A stretch of DNA of 64,000 nucleotides from Thermovenabulum sp049723235 (GCF_049723235.1 NZ_JBNARB010000001.1:62001-126000), one strand, 5' to 3'. Numbered from the stretch's first letter, positions 1 through 8,727 are shown. Numbers and translations are program-made. The notes: a model not told the origin generated them from the letters alone.

Positions 1-762
1 ATATATTTCAATGAGATAGGGGCATCTCAGAGGCCTTCGGTAGTTGTTTACGACAGGAGTCACTCCTCCATTTCTGAAGCAAAGCCCGAGGAATTTAACT
101 GGGATAAAATTTTTGAAGGTGCAAAATGGTTTCACTTCACCGGTATTACGCCGGCACTTTCGGATAATATGGCGCAGGCCTGTTTGGATGCCGTAAAAAA
201 GGCAAAGGAAAAGGGCATTACGGTAAGCTGCGATTTGAACTACAGAAAAAAGCTGTGGTCAAAGGAAAAAGCAAACAAAGTTATGTCCGAACTTATAAAA
301 TATGTGGATTACGCCATCGGAAACGAAGAGGACGCTGAAATGGTTTTTGGTATAAAAGCTTCTTCCTCGGATGTTACTAAAGGTGAACTAAATGAAGAAG
401 GTTATAAAGAGGTAGCAAAGGAGCTTCTTGAGAGGTTTTCTCTTAAAGGCGTCGCCATTACCCTGCGCGAGAGTTTTTCCGCATTTGACAACGGATGGTC
501 AGCCCTTTATTATGATGGGAAGGATTATTACAGATCCCGGAGGTATATGATACACATAATTGACCGGGTAGGCGGAGGAGATTCCTTTGCAGGAGGGCTT
601 ATTTACGCATTGCTGAATAACTATTCTCCAAAAGATGCGGTGGAATTTGCCGTTGCAGCCTCATGCTTGAAACACAGCGTGGTAGGAGACTTTAACCATG
701 TTACTTTAAGCGAAGTCACCGCTTTGATGAAGGGTGATGCTTCGGGAAGGGTTCAAAGATAA
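1..762 (+). CDS. kdgK: 2-keto-3-deoxygluconate kinase-like PfkB sugar kinase (5' truncated by window edge)
   Basis: PfkB/ribokinase-family kinase, probably phosphorylating 2-keto-3-deoxygluconate to KDPG in uronate or pectin breakdown. The frame is open from base 1, so the N-terminus lies outside the window; 253 residues are visible of about 320-340. The segment near the edge reads Q-R-P-S-V-V-V-Y-D-R, typical of KDG kinases, and the C-terminal signature G-G-G-D-S-F-A-G-G holds the catalytic Asp (bases 580-582). It lies 17 bp before an IclR regulator, the usual partner of KDG metabolism genes. PfkB families overlap in specificity, so fructokinase or another sugar kinase is possible. Confidence 0.8.
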   Translation: MYFNEIGASQRPSVVVYDRSHSSISEAKPEEFNWDKIFEGAKWFHFTGITPALSDNMAQACLDAVKKAKEKGITVSCDLNYRKKLWSKEKANKVMSELIKYVDYAIGNEEDAEMVFGIKASSSDVTKGELNEEGYKEVAKELLERFSLKGVAITLRESFSAFDNGWSALYYDGKDYYRSRRYMIHIIDRVGGGDSFAGGLIYALLNNYSPKDAVEFAVAASCLKHSVVGDFNHVTLSEVTALMKGDASGRVQR

Positions 763-779
763 AAAGATAGGGGTATTAT

Positions 780-1553
780 ATGGATAAAGAGCTAAGGGTT
801 CAGTCGCTGGAGAGGGCGTTTAAAATTTTAGAAATATTATCGGAAGAAAAAGAGGGGCTGGGCGTAACGGAAATTTCCAGGATAACCTCCCTTCATAAGA
901 GCACTGTACACAGATTTTTAAGGGATCTGGAAATACTAAATTACGTCGAAAAGGACGAAAAGACGGATAAATATAAGCTGGGGATAAAAATTCTTCAGTT
1001 AGCCGGAAGGTTCCTCGATCACATGGATATTCGAGATCAGGCCAAGGATTCCATTAAGGAGTTAGCGGATATTACAGGGGAAACGGTACATCTCGTGATA
1101 TACAACAAAAAGGAAGCGGTTTATATAGATAAGATTGACAGCAAAAAAACCATCAGGATGCACTCGCAGATAGGGAAAACTATTCCAATGCATGCTTCGG
1201 CGGTAGGTAAAGCAATTCTGTCGCATCTTTCGGAAGAAGAAAAGGAGAAAATAATAAAAAGGGGATTACCTGCCTTTACACCGAACACCTTGGTGGACCC
1301 AGAAAGGTTGAGGGAAGAACTGGAAAAAGTAAGAAGACGGGGTTTTGCCTTTGACAATGAAGAGAATGAAGAAGGAATAAGGTGTATAGCTGCTCCGATT
1401 TTTGATTATACCGGAAGCGTCGTAGCTGCGGTGAGCATTTCGGGACCCAAATTTTCCATTACCCAGGACAGGATTGAGGAACTTTCAAAACTTGTTAAAA
1501 ACTGTGCTGAAAGGATTTCTGAAAAATTAGGTTTTACTAAAAAAAAGCAGTAG
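780..1553 (+). CDS. IclR-family transcriptional regulator (KdgR-like)
   Basis: A 257-residue regulator with an N-terminal winged HTH (about residues 5-65, with V-T-E-I-S-R-I-T-S-L-H-K-S-T-V-H-R-F as the recognition region) followed by the IclR effector domain (about 80-250). IclR proteins sense small acids and control nearby catabolic genes. Directly downstream of the KDG kinase, it probably regulates that pathway, hence KdgR-like; the effector is inferred from context only. The start at 780 has an AGGGG-like site 8 bp upstream. The stop codon sits inside the stem of the terminator that follows. Confidence 0.85.
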   Translation: MDKELRVQSLERAFKILEILSEEKEGLGVTEISRITSLHKSTVHRFLRDLEILNYVEKDEKTDKYKLGIKILQLAGRFLDHMDIRDQAKDSIKELADITGETVHLVIYNKKEAVYIDKIDSKKTIRMHSQIGKTIPMHASAVGKAILSHLSEEEKEKIIKRGLPAFTPNTLVDPERLREELEKVRRRGFAFDNEENEEGIRCIAAPIFDYTGSVVAAVSISGPKFSITQDRIEELSKLVKNCAERISEKLGFTKKKQ

Positions 1554-1574
1554 CAAAAAGCTACTGCTTTTTTT
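1541..1574. terminator. Bidirectional intrinsic terminator between iclR and ddl
   Basis: Perfect inverted repeat, A6-GCAGTAGC, loop AAAAA, GCTACTGC-T7. The A-run on one side and the T-run on the other make it a terminator in both directions. The stop codon of the IclR gene (1551-1553) lies in the left arm, and the ddl stop (1573-1575) abuts the right T-run, so two convergent genes share one very compact element. Confidence 0.9.
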
Positions 1575-2664
1575 AATAGAGTTTAAGCGCTTGTTTTTGC
1601 CGGTGTTTTTCAAAGGCAAGTTCTATCAGCCTTTCTATAAGTTCCTTATAGGGGATCCCGGAAATTTCCCATAATTTGGGATACATACTAATTTTGGTGA
1701 ATCCGGGGATGGTGTTTAATTCATTGATATAAAATATTCCGTCCAACTTGCTGTAAAGGAAATCCACCCGGGCCATGCCCGAGCAATCCAAAGCCTTGAA
1801 GGCCTTTACCGCAAGGCTCATTACCTTTTCGGTTTCTTCTTTTGCTAAAGGAGCGGGAATTAATAGTTTTGATTTGCCGCCATCGAAGTACTTTGCCGTA
1901 TAATCGTAAAACTCATTGCTGGGTATAATTTCCCCCGGTAAAGAAGCAACCGGATCCTCATTTCCCAGCACCGAAACTTCTATTTCCCTTGCAGGGATAA
2001 ATTTTTCTACAATAATTTTGGTATCGTATTCGCCGGCTAAAAATAGGGCATCCTTTAATTGATCGCTGTTATGGGCTTTTGTAATACCGATACTGGAACC
2101 CAGATTGGCAGGTTTTACGAAGCAGGGAAATCCAAGGGCTTCTTCTACTTCCCTGACAATTGTATGTACTTTTAAAGGCAGGTCTTTTTTGTAATAAACC
2201 TTGAAGTCCGCTACCGGAAGCCCTTCGTGTTTTAATATTTTTTTAGTAAATACCTTATCCATGCAAAGGGCAGAAGAAGTGACTCCACAGCTAACATAAG
2301 GTACATTCATAAGCTCAAAAATACTCTGTATTGTGCCATCCTCTCCCCTGGGACCGTGAAGGACGGGGAAAAACACATCTACGGGGTAACGGGTTTCAAT
2401 ACCATTTTCCAGCGTAATCAGGAATTTCCGTCCGGGATCCGGAGAAATAAAAGCCGGTATGGACTTTTTAATCCATTCACCGTTTTCAATATTTTCCACT
2501 TCTCCAAAATAAAGATGCCATTTTCCTTCTTTGGTAATACCGATTTTCAAAATATCAAACTTCTCCTTATCTATAACTTTTATTATAGAGCTTGCCGACA
2601 TCAGAGAAATTTCATGCTCTGCTGATTCTCCACCGAAAATAATCCCAACCTTCATTTTCTCCAT
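1573..2664 (-). CDS. ddl: D-alanine--D-alanine ligase
   Basis: ATP-grasp ligase making the D-Ala-D-Ala dipeptide for peptidoglycan in the cytoplasm. At 363 residues it has the usual length. Visible family features are the N-terminal G-G-E-S-A-E-H-E-I-S-L motif, G-P-R-G-E-D-G-T-I-Q-S, the ATP-grasp lysine region F-V-K-P-A-N-L-G-S-S, and the C-terminal Mg site F-Y-I-N-E-L-N-T-I-P-G-F. The start lies behind a GGGGAGAATT site. Monocistronic on the minus strand. Whether it is of the vancomycin-sensitive D-Ala-D-Ala type was not resolved residue by residue, but nothing suggests a D-lactate ligase. Confidence 0.93.
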   Translation of the reverse strand: MEKMKVGIIFGGESAEHEISLMSASSIIKVIDKEKFDILKIGITKEGKWHLYFGEVENIENGEWIKKSIPAFISPDPGRKFLITLENGIETRYPVDVFFPVLHGPRGEDGTIQSIFELMNVPYVSCGVTSSALCMDKVFTKKILKHEGLPVADFKVYYKKDLPLKVHTIVREVEEALGFPCFVKPANLGSSIGITKAHNSDQLKDALFLAGEYDTKIIVEKFIPAREIEVSVLGNEDPVASLPGEIIPSNEFYDYTAKYFDGGKSKLLIPAPLAKEETEKVMSLAVKAFKALDCSGMARVDFLYSKLDGIFYINELNTIPGFTKISMYPKLWEISGIPYKELIERLIELAFEKHRQKQALKLY

Positions 2665-2781
2665 TCAAATTCTCCCCTTTACCATCGCTTTATATATAAT
2701 ATTTATTACTTTATGACTAAATTATAATACTTTGAGAGAATTTTTTTATGCATTTAGTAAAAAAAATTATCAATTTCATTA

Positions 2782-2810
2782 TTTACTAATTTAACAAATT
2801 AAAGTATAAT
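2782..2810 (+). promoter_or_regulatory. Putative sigma-A promoter for the amino acid ABC transporter
   Basis: TTTACT (2782-2787), 17-bp spacer, TATAAT (2805-2810), with the lipoprotein gene starting at 2842 behind GAGGAAGAGG. The -10 is perfect and the -35 weak. Confidence 0.5.
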
Positions 2811-2841
2811 ATATTCAGACCAAAAATGAGGAGGAAGAGGG

Positions 2842-3708
2842 ATGAAAGTATTTTTTAAAAAAACAATTGCCGTTATATTGATTTTATTTTTTATTCTAAC
2901 ATTGAGCGCATGCTCGAGCAAATCAAACAATATGGTTCAGCCGTCAAATAATAGCAACAAGGGCGATGCATCCGGAGAAACCGACGACTCCTGGGAAAGA
3001 ATTAAAAAAACCGGTAAGATTACCATTGGTATAGATGATGCCTTTCCGCCTTTGGAGTTCAGGGATGAAAAAAACAATTTGGTGGGATACGATATTGACC
3101 TGGCGGCTGAGGCGGCAAAAAGACTGGGAATCCAGGTGGAATGGATTCCTACGGACTGGAACGGGGTAATCTTAGCTTTAAATTCCGGAAAATTTGATAT
3201 TATCTGGTCCGGTATGAGCATGACGAAAGAGAGGGCACAGCAGGTGGATTTCAGTCCTGCTTATCTAAATGAATCCCAGGTAATAGTTGTAAGAGGAGAT
3301 GAAGAATCCATTAAAACAAAGGACGACCTTAAAGGCAAGGTGGTGGGAACACAGCTGGGCAGTACCAGCGAAGAAGCGGCAAAGACCCTTGAGGGCATAA
3401 AAGAGCTGAAAAAGTATTCCAAGTTCACGGAGGCCTTTTTAGATCTGGCAAATAAAAGGGTGGATGCAATTGTGGTGGATGAACTGGTAGGGAGGTACTA
3501 TATGACCAAAAGGCCGGGGCAGTTCAAGGTGCTGTTCCCTCTTGTAAAGGAGCCCGTAGGGATTGCCTTCAGGAAGCAGGACAAGGCGCTTAGAGAGGCG
3601 ATTACTAAGGTTTTAAAGGAAATGAAAGAGGACGGAACCATGGCAAAGATTTCTCAAAAATGGTTTGGTGAAGATATATCGGTCTTTGAGGAGATCAAAT
3701 TCGAATAA
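2842..3708 (+). CDS. Polar amino acid ABC transporter, substrate-binding lipoprotein
   Basis: Extracytoplasmic receptor of a His/Gln/Glu-type ABC importer. A basic N-terminus and hydrophobic stretch lead to the lipobox L-S-A-C (residues 21-24), so the mature protein is lipid-anchored at Cys24. A Ser/Asn-rich linker precedes a SBP_bac_3 domain (about 55-285), recognisable from I-T-I-G-I-D-D-A-F-P-P-L-E-F and G-Y-D-I-D-L-A-A-E. Length 288 fits the family. It heads a three-gene SBP-permease-ATPase set. Substrate cannot be fixed by eye; cystine, glutamine or arginine are all possible. Confidence 0.92.
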   Translation: MKVFFKKTIAVILILFFILTLSACSSKSNNMVQPSNNSNKGDASGETDDSWERIKKTGKITIGIDDAFPPLEFRDEKNNLVGYDIDLAAEAAKRLGIQVEWIPTDWNGVILALNSGKFDIIWSGMSMTKERAQQVDFSPAYLNESQVIVVRGDEESIKTKDDLKGKVVGTQLGSTSEEAAKTLEGIKELKKYSKFTEAFLDLANKRVDAIVVDELVGRYYMTKRPGQFKVLFPLVKEPVGIAFRKQDKALREAITKVLKEMKEDGTMAKISQKWFGEDISVFEEIKFE

Positions 3709-3799
3709 CTGAAAAGAATTAAGAAAAAATTGAAGAATTAAATTAAGACGTGGAAAATGATAAAAATCTAAATAAAACAAAAGGGGAAAAAAATACAAA

Positions 3800-4450
3800 A
3801 TGGATGCCAGGTATATGCTTTCTCTTGTTCCCGTTCTTACGAAAGGGGCAATTGTTACAATTGAGCTTACGGTTATATCGGTGGTTCTTGGTACCGCCTG
3901 GGGTTTAGTACTTTCTTTAATGAAAATATCTAAGAATAGTATAATCAAGGAAGTTTCCTCTTTTTACATTTACGTCATTAGAGGAACTCCACTTTTACTT
4001 CAGCTTTTTGCAATCTATTACGGCCTGCCCTTTTTTGGCATTAACCTTTCTCCTTTTTTGTCGGCAGTATGCGGAATGAGCCTTAATTCTGCGGCGTATA
4101 TAGCCGAAATAATCCGTGCGGGCATTGAATCCATTGATAAAGGGCAGATGGAAGCAGCTAAAGCTCTCGGTATGACGTATTCCCAGGCTATGAGAAGGAT
4201 AATCCTTCCTCAGGCTTTTAAGAGGATAATTCCACCCATGGGAAACGAATTTATTGCACTATTAAAAGATTCTTCGTTGGTTTCTTCCATAGCTATGACG
4301 GACTTAATGAGGGCGGCCCTGCAAATGTATTCAAACTCTTTCAGACCAGTGGAAGTATTTTTAACTGCGGGTATACTTTACCTCGTATTGACAACGCTTT
4401 TTACCTTGATTTTCGGAAGGGTTGAGAGGAGAATGTCCGTATATGAATAA
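3800..4450 (+). CDS. Polar amino acid ABC transporter, permease
   Basis: Inner-membrane permease of the HisM/GlnP type, 216 residues with about five membrane segments. The EAA cytoplasmic loop that contacts the ATPase is visible as E-A-A-K-A-L-G-M-T-Y-S-Q-A near residues 115-127. The upstream N-terminal signature T-L-x-L-T-x-x-S/A-V-V-L-G is also recognisable. It sits 91 bp after the binding-protein gene with an AAGGGG ribosome site and overlaps the start of the ATPase gene by 8 bases, so translation is probably coupled. No separate second permease is present, so it likely acts as a homodimer. Confidence 0.92.
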   Translation: MDARYMLSLVPVLTKGAIVTIELTVISVVLGTAWGLVLSLMKISKNSIIKEVSSFYIYVIRGTPLLLQLFAIYYGLPFFGINLSPFLSAVCGMSLNSAAYIAEIIRAGIESIDKGQMEAAKALGMTYSQAMRRIILPQAFKRIIPPMGNEFIALLKDSSLVSSIAMTDLMRAALQMYSNSFRPVEVFLTAGILYLVLTTLFTLIFGRVERRMSVYE

Positions 4451-5180
4451 TGCGGTGCTTGAAATAAAGAGGCTTTATAAATCCTTTGGGAAGTTGAAGG
4501 TCTTAAATGATATTAATTTGAATGTAAAAAAAGGAGAAGTGGTTGCTGTTATAGGACCCAGCGGTTCCGGGAAAAGCACACTTTTAAGGTGTATTAAAGG
4601 GCTGGAAAGGTATGAAAAAGGGGAAATATACTTTAACGGCTGTAAACTTATGGAAAAGGACAGGAATTTTAGAAAAATGCAGCAGGATATTGGGCTGGTA
4701 TTTCAGCATTTTAATCTTTTCCCGCATATGACCGCCCTCCAAAATGTGATGGAAGGTCTGGTTACTGTTAAAAGGATGGATAAAAAAGATGCTGAAAAAA
4801 TTGCCCTGAGTTTACTGAAAAAAGTGGGACTTGAAGAAAAAAAGGATGAGTATCCTTCGCGTCTTTCCGGAGGACAAAAACAGAGGGTGGCAATTGCCCG
4901 GGCTCTTGCTATGGAACCAAAATTAATGCTTTTTGACGAGCCCACCTCGGCCCTGGACCCCGAGCTGGTTGGAGAAGTGCTAAATGTAATAAGGGACCTG
5001 GCCGGAGAAGGAATGACTATGATAATTGTTACCCACGAGATGGGATTTGCAAAGGAGATTGCCGATAATATCGTATTTATGGATAAGGGGGTTATACTGG
5101 AACAGGGGAAAGTGGAGGAGATCTTTAAAAATCCCCGTCACGAGAGGACTAAGATGTTCCTGGAAAAGATTATAGCATAA
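4443..5180 (+). CDS. Polar amino acid ABC transporter, ATP-binding protein
   Basis: ATPase subunit of the importer encoded upstream. Walker A G-P-S-G-S-G-K-S at residues 38-45, Q-loop (V-F-Q-H-F-N-L-F), signature L-S-G-G-Q-K-Q-R, Walker B plus catalytic Glu (L-M-L-F-D-E-P-T-S-A-L-D) and the switch His (V-T-H-E-M) are all intact, giving a 245-residue GlnQ-like protein. I chose ATG 4443 because the protein then begins right before the conserved V-L-E-I-K core; a TTG at 4422 adds seven residues and has a poorer ribosome site. The gene overlaps the permease end. Confidence 0.92.
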   Translation: MNNAVLEIKRLYKSFGKLKVLNDINLNVKKGEVVAVIGPSGSGKSTLLRCIKGLERYEKGEIYFNGCKLMEKDRNFRKMQQDIGLVFQHFNLFPHMTALQNVMEGLVTVKRMDKKDAEKIALSLLKKVGLEEKKDEYPSRLSGGQKQRVAIARALAMEPKLMLFDEPTSALDPELVGEVLNVIRDLAGEGMTMIIVTHEMGFAKEIADNIVFMDKGVILEQGKVEEIFKNPRHERTKMFLEKIIA

Positions 5181-5206
5181 GTTTTAAATCAGTAAAAAAT
5201 ATACTC

Positions 5207-5240
5207 AAAGAATCCCTCTATTAAAGGGGATTCTTTTTTT
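5207..5240 (+). terminator. Intrinsic terminator of the amino acid ABC operon
   Basis: Stem AAAGAATCCC (5207-5216) pairs with GGGATTCTTT across a 10-base loop and runs into a T-rich tract ending at 5240. Confidence 0.85.
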
Positions 5241-5331
5241 ATGCAGTAAATTTTTTACATTTTGTAATAAAAATATCGATATCCATTATTATATTGTGTT
5301 ATAATGGTTTTTGCGGGGAGGGGGAAAGATT

Positions 5332-6564
5332 TTGATAAAGGAATATACAAATTTACCCAGGCCATTATACGTAATAATTTTTGCTTTCATGATTAATTCC
5401 TTCGGAAATTTTGTCAGGCCTTTTTTAACTTTTTTATTAACGGATAAATACGGATTTTCAAAAGATTATACGGGTTTTATAGTATCTCTGGTTACTTTTA
5501 TAATTGTTCCGGGTTCGCTCATTGGCGGAAGGCTTGTGGACACCCTGGGAAGAAAGAGAATTATGATTATTTTTCACCTGATTTCCGCCCTTTGCTTGAT
5601 TATCTGCGCTTTTATAGAAAAACCCCGGCTTATTATATACCTTCTTTTAGCTTCCAGCCTTTCCCTATCAATAGCCAGTCCCGGTTTTAATTCCATGATC
5701 ACCGATATTTCTAAGGAGGATCTGAGAAAAACGGCCTTTTCGTTGAGCTATCTGGGAGTAAATTTTGGCTTTGCCTTGGGTTCCATGATTGCCGGTTTTC
5801 TTTATAAAAACTATACCAAACTGCTTTTTCTCGGGAATGCAATAACCACAATTATAGCAATGATATTAATATACTTTTTTGTAGAGGAAACCCTGCCAAA
5901 AAAAGAAGATTTAAAAATGCTAAAACTTTCACCGAAAGAAAGCTATGAGGAAGGCAGCACTTTAAAAGCTTTGATGAAAAGGCCCGTTCTCTTAGCCTTT
6001 GGTTTTATCTACATAATATTCAGCCTGGTTTACAATCAATGCGCTTTTGCTTTGCCGATTCATTTAAATCAGCTTTTTAATTCCGAAGGAGCCAAATTAT
6101 ACGGCATGGTGATGGCCCTGAATGCCTTTACGGTGGTAATTTTTACACCGCTTATAAATTCGTTTACCGAAAGATACCCGAGTCTATTTTGTGTGGGAAT
6201 AGCGGGTATGCTTTTTGCGTTTGGATTCGGACTCAATTTTTTTGCGAGAGTGCCTTGGATGTTTTTTATTTCAACATTTATATGGACGATGGGCGAAATA
6301 ATTGATGCTGTTAATAACAGGGCTTTTATAGCGGAAAATTCGCCGGTTTCCCACAGGGGAAGGTTTAATTCCGTGATGCAGATTATAATGGGCTCTGGGC
6401 ATACTTTAAGCCCTTATATAGCTGGTAAGTTTTTAAGAAATAACAGTGTGGAAACCATATGGGTATATACTTTTTACCTTGCACTGGTAGGGTCGTTTAT
6501 GATGTTTGCCTTGAATTACTATTACTGTAAAGGAAAACTTATAAAGTGGAGGGCAAAGATATGA
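5332..6564 (+). CDS. MFS transporter
   Basis: Major facilitator with about 12 membrane segments over 410 residues. The loop 2-3 motif G-G-R-L-V-D-T-L-G-R-K-R is classical for the superfamily. The start is set by GGGGAGGGGGAAAG (5315-5328), which fits TTG 5332; an in-frame TTG at 5311 lies inside or before that site. The stop overlaps the start of the alcohol dehydrogenase gene in an ATGA arrangement (6561-6564), so the two are co-translated. It resembles drug/sugar exporters; the substrate is not evident. Confidence 0.85.
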   Translation: MIKEYTNLPRPLYVIIFAFMINSFGNFVRPFLTFLLTDKYGFSKDYTGFIVSLVTFIIVPGSLIGGRLVDTLGRKRIMIIFHLISALCLIICAFIEKPRLIIYLLLASSLSLSIASPGFNSMITDISKEDLRKTAFSLSYLGVNFGFALGSMIAGFLYKNYTKLLFLGNAITTIIAMILIYFFVEETLPKKEDLKMLKLSPKESYEEGSTLKALMKRPVLLAFGFIYIIFSLVYNQCAFALPIHLNQLFNSEGAKLYGMVMALNAFTVVIFTPLINSFTERYPSLFCVGIAGMLFAFGFGLNFFARVPWMFFISTFIWTMGEIIDAVNNRAFIAENSPVSHRGRFNSVMQIIMGSGHTLSPYIAGKFLRNNSVETIWVYTFYLALVGSFMMFALNYYYCKGKLIKWRAKI

Positions 6565-7718
6565 AAATGGACTTCCAGTATTTTTTCCCTTCAAGGTTGA
6601 TCTTTGGAACCGGAAAAGTTAAAGAAGTGGGGATTTATGCAAAGGAATATGGTAAAAAAGCTTTAATTGTAACTGGAAAATCCAGTGCAAAAAATTCGGG
6701 AGCACTGGACAAGATAACGGAGAGCCTCAGGCGGGAAGGTATAAGCTGGGAAATTTACGATAGGGTGGTATCCAATCCGACTTTTGAAGATATTGAAGAG
6801 GCGGCGGCTTTTGTTTTAGATTTTTCCGCCCAGGTTATAATAGGATTGGGCGGAGGAAGCGCTATGGATACCGCCAAGGGAATAGCCCTGAGGATAAAAA
6901 ATGAAGGAGAACTGGAAGAATACTTTGAAGGCAAGAAATCCACAAAGGAAGCAGCCCCGTTGATTTTAATTCCTACAACCTCGGGAACGGGAAGCGAGGG
7001 AAATAACATTGCCGTAATGACCAACACTAAAAATGGGGTGAAAAAAGGATTGAGAAGCCCCCACATTTACTCTAAGGTATCCATAATCGATCCCGAACTC
7101 ACAGTAACCTTACCGAAGAGAATCACCGCTTTTACGGGTATGGATGCTTTCTTCCATGCACTGGAATCTTTTATCGGCCTTCGGTGTCAGCCTTTCACCG
7201 AGATGTATTCTTTAAAAGCCATTGAGTTAATCGTGAAAAATATCGAAGACGCATATAAAAACGGGGACGATATAGAAAAAAGGGCTAATATGGCCCTTGC
7301 AAGCACCCTTGCGGGGATTTCCATTGGAATTTCCGGAGTTTGCGCCCTGCACGCAATGGAACATCCTTTAAGCAGTTTCTTCGGAGCAAATCACGGAGAA
7401 GGGCTGTGCCCTATTGCGGTACCCTTCTTAAAATATATAAAACCCCATGTGACAAAAAAATTAGCCTCCTTGGCTCCAATTTTTAATATCGATGATTTTC
7501 TTTCCGAGGAAGAAAAGGCAAAAAGGGTTATAGAATGGATCGTTGAGATAATAGATAAACTGAATCTCCCTAAAAGCATCGGCTATTTTGGAGTGAAAAA
7601 GGAGGATATTGAAACTCTGGCAAGACATGTGGAAGAACACATGACCCACAATTTATCCACCACTCCGGGGCACTTAAAATACGAAGATATCTACTCAATT
7701 TACCTTGCTTCCCTTTGA
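6561..7718 (+). CDS. Iron-containing alcohol dehydrogenase
   Basis: Type III (Fe-ADH) oxidoreductase, 385 residues, NAD(P)-dependent in the cytoplasm. G-G-G-S-A-M-D-T-A-K (nucleotide binding) and T-T-S-G-T-G-S-E are conserved. Metal ligands are apparent in G-M-D-A-F-F-H-A-L-E and in the H-A-M-E-H-P and N-H-G-E-G stretches. ATG 6561 follows GGAGGGCAAAGAT and overlaps the upstream MFS stop. Coupling to an exporter suggests alcohol/aldehyde or diol handling, but neither substrate nor coenzyme can be set from sequence by eye. Confidence 0.9.
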   Translation: MKMDFQYFFPSRLIFGTGKVKEVGIYAKEYGKKALIVTGKSSAKNSGALDKITESLRREGISWEIYDRVVSNPTFEDIEEAAAFVLDFSAQVIIGLGGGSAMDTAKGIALRIKNEGELEEYFEGKKSTKEAAPLILIPTTSGTGSEGNNIAVMTNTKNGVKKGLRSPHIYSKVSIIDPELTVTLPKRITAFTGMDAFFHALESFIGLRCQPFTEMYSLKAIELIVKNIEDAYKNGDDIEKRANMALASTLAGISIGISGVCALHAMEHPLSSFFGANHGEGLCPIAVPFLKYIKPHVTKKLASLAPIFNIDDFLSEEEKAKRVIEWIVEIIDKLNLPKSIGYFGVKKEDIETLARHVEEHMTHNLSTTPGHLKYEDIYSIYLASL

Positions 7719-7760
7719 TTTGGGCGGCGGAAAGTATAAAAAATATAAAGGAGAAGGGTT

Positions 7761-8261
7761 ATGAAAATATATTATGATTATTTCGATTCCCCTGTAGGGC
7801 AATTGACCATTTTTTCTTCAGGAGAATATATCGTAAAAATCTCCTTTGAAGGAGAAGATTTTGACGAAGGATTTTTCGGCAAATATTTTCTTTCTCCTTC
7901 CTTTATAAATAAAGACGATGGGGTAATAAAAAGAGCAAAGGAGGAGCTTTACCTTTATTTTAAAAAAAGTCTAAAAAAATTTGATTTACCTCTTCTCCTT
8001 CTTGGCACCGAATTCCAAAAAAAGGTTTGGGAAGAGCTTTTAAAAATACCCTACGGAGAATTAAGATCCTATAAGGATATTGCAGAAAATATTGGTATTC
8101 CTGAAGGTGCAAGGGCGGTAGGGCAGGCCAACAATAAAAATCCCATACCCATTGTAGTTCCATGCCACAGGGTAATAGGTAAAAGGGGAGAGCTGGTAGG
8201 ATATGGAGGGGGCTTGAACATAAAAAAATATCTGATTGAACTGGAAAAGGGCAATCCCTGA
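7761..8261 (+). CDS. ogt: Methylated-DNA--protein-cysteine S-methyltransferase
   Basis: Suicide DNA repair protein that moves alkyl groups from O6-alkylguanine to its own cysteine. The active site P-C-H-R-V-I-G and the helix-turn-helix that binds DNA (Y-G-E-L-R-S-Y-K-D-I-A) are present; 166 residues fits stand-alone Ogt/MGMT proteins without an Ada N-terminal domain. It follows the alcohol dehydrogenase gene by 42 bp with AAAGGAGAAGG as ribosome site, and may be the last gene of that operon. Confidence 0.93.
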   Translation: MKIYYDYFDSPVGQLTIFSSGEYIVKISFEGEDFDEGFFGKYFLSPSFINKDDGVIKRAKEELYLYFKKSLKKFDLPLLLLGTEFQKKVWEELLKIPYGELRSYKDIAENIGIPEGARAVGQANNKNPIPIVVPCHRVIGKRGELVGYGGGLNIKKYLIELEKGNP

Positions 8262-8407
8262 ATTAATTTTAATAGACAAAAAAATTTATGAATATTTGTC
8301 ATTGGAATTAATTATAAATTAACTATAAATAATTTTAACAGTAATAAAGCTTTTTCGGAATATTATAAAATTATTAGAAAAAAATAAAAATTTTTTAGAA
8401 TATATTG
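8262..8407. other. AT-rich intergenic segment before the c-di-AMP riboswitch promoter
   Basis: Very AT-rich sequence with no open reading frame having a ribosome site and no strong hairpin. It separates the alkyl transferase gene from the promoter of the riboswitch-controlled operon. Confidence 0.6.
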
Positions 8408-8436
8408 TTGACAAAAGCCGGTATTTTATGTATAAT
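8408..8436 (+). promoter_or_regulatory. Strong sigma-A-type promoter of the riboswitch operon
   Basis: Perfect consensus: TTGACA (8408-8413), 17-bp spacer, TATAAT (8431-8436). Transcription should start near 8443, leaving a leader of about 285 nt before the first gene. Confidence 0.9.
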
Positions 8437-8477
8437 TAATTTTACAATTTAACATTTTTTCTGGGCTATTATCCTTT

Positions 8478-8630
8478 GGAACGCTGAATTCCTTCTGCAG
8501 ATTCAAGCAGAAGGAAACGGGGGACCCAATTTTTGGGGTGAATCCCCTTCTGAATTGATTTTTGAGTAAGAAGGGGTAGGGTCACCTCACGACCCGAACC
8601 CGTCAGCTAACCTCGTAAGCGTGGTAGAGG
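8478..8630 (+). ncRNA. Cyclic di-AMP riboswitch (ydaO/yuaA class)
   Basis: The RNA carries the conserved ydaO blocks in order: CGCTGAATTC (8482-8491), an AAGGAAACGGGGGACCCA block (8511-8528), TTGGGGTGAATCC (8533-8545), GGGTAGGGTCA (8574-8584), GACCCGAACCCGTCAGCTAA (8591-8610) and CCTCGTAAGCG (8611-8621). This family binds two c-di-AMP molecules and usually turns genes off when c-di-AMP is high, often genes for potassium/osmolyte handling and cell wall turnover. Class assignment rests on recognising these motifs. The expression platform lies just downstream. Confidence 0.92.
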
Positions 8631-8636
8631 GAGGTA

Positions 8637-8695
8637 ATGGCTTGTGAGTACTTTTGTCTAATGAAAACAAGCTATGGACCTCCATAGCTTATTTT
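8637..8695 (+). terminator. Riboswitch expression platform: intrinsic terminator and competing antiterminator
   Basis: Terminator: AAGCTATGGA (8669-8678) pairs with TCCATAGCTT (8681-8690), followed by ATTTTATTT. Antiterminator: ATGGCTTGT (8637-8645) can pair with ACAAGCTAT (8667-8675), using the same bases as the terminator left arm, with one G-U pair. The two folds are mutually exclusive, as expected for transcriptional control by the aptamer. Confidence 0.8.
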
Positions 8696-8727
8696 ATTTG
8701 CCAAAAAAAGAAAGAGGGGGGTAATCG

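Noticed and set aside
48..760. Start of the kinase at ATG 169
   Set aside because: The frame is open and clearly homologous from base 1, so 169 is an internal Met; the gene is cut by the window edge.
8460..8700. Cobalamin riboswitch, which would suit a B12 enzyme gene
   Set aside because: No B12-box motif; the blocks instead match ydaO.
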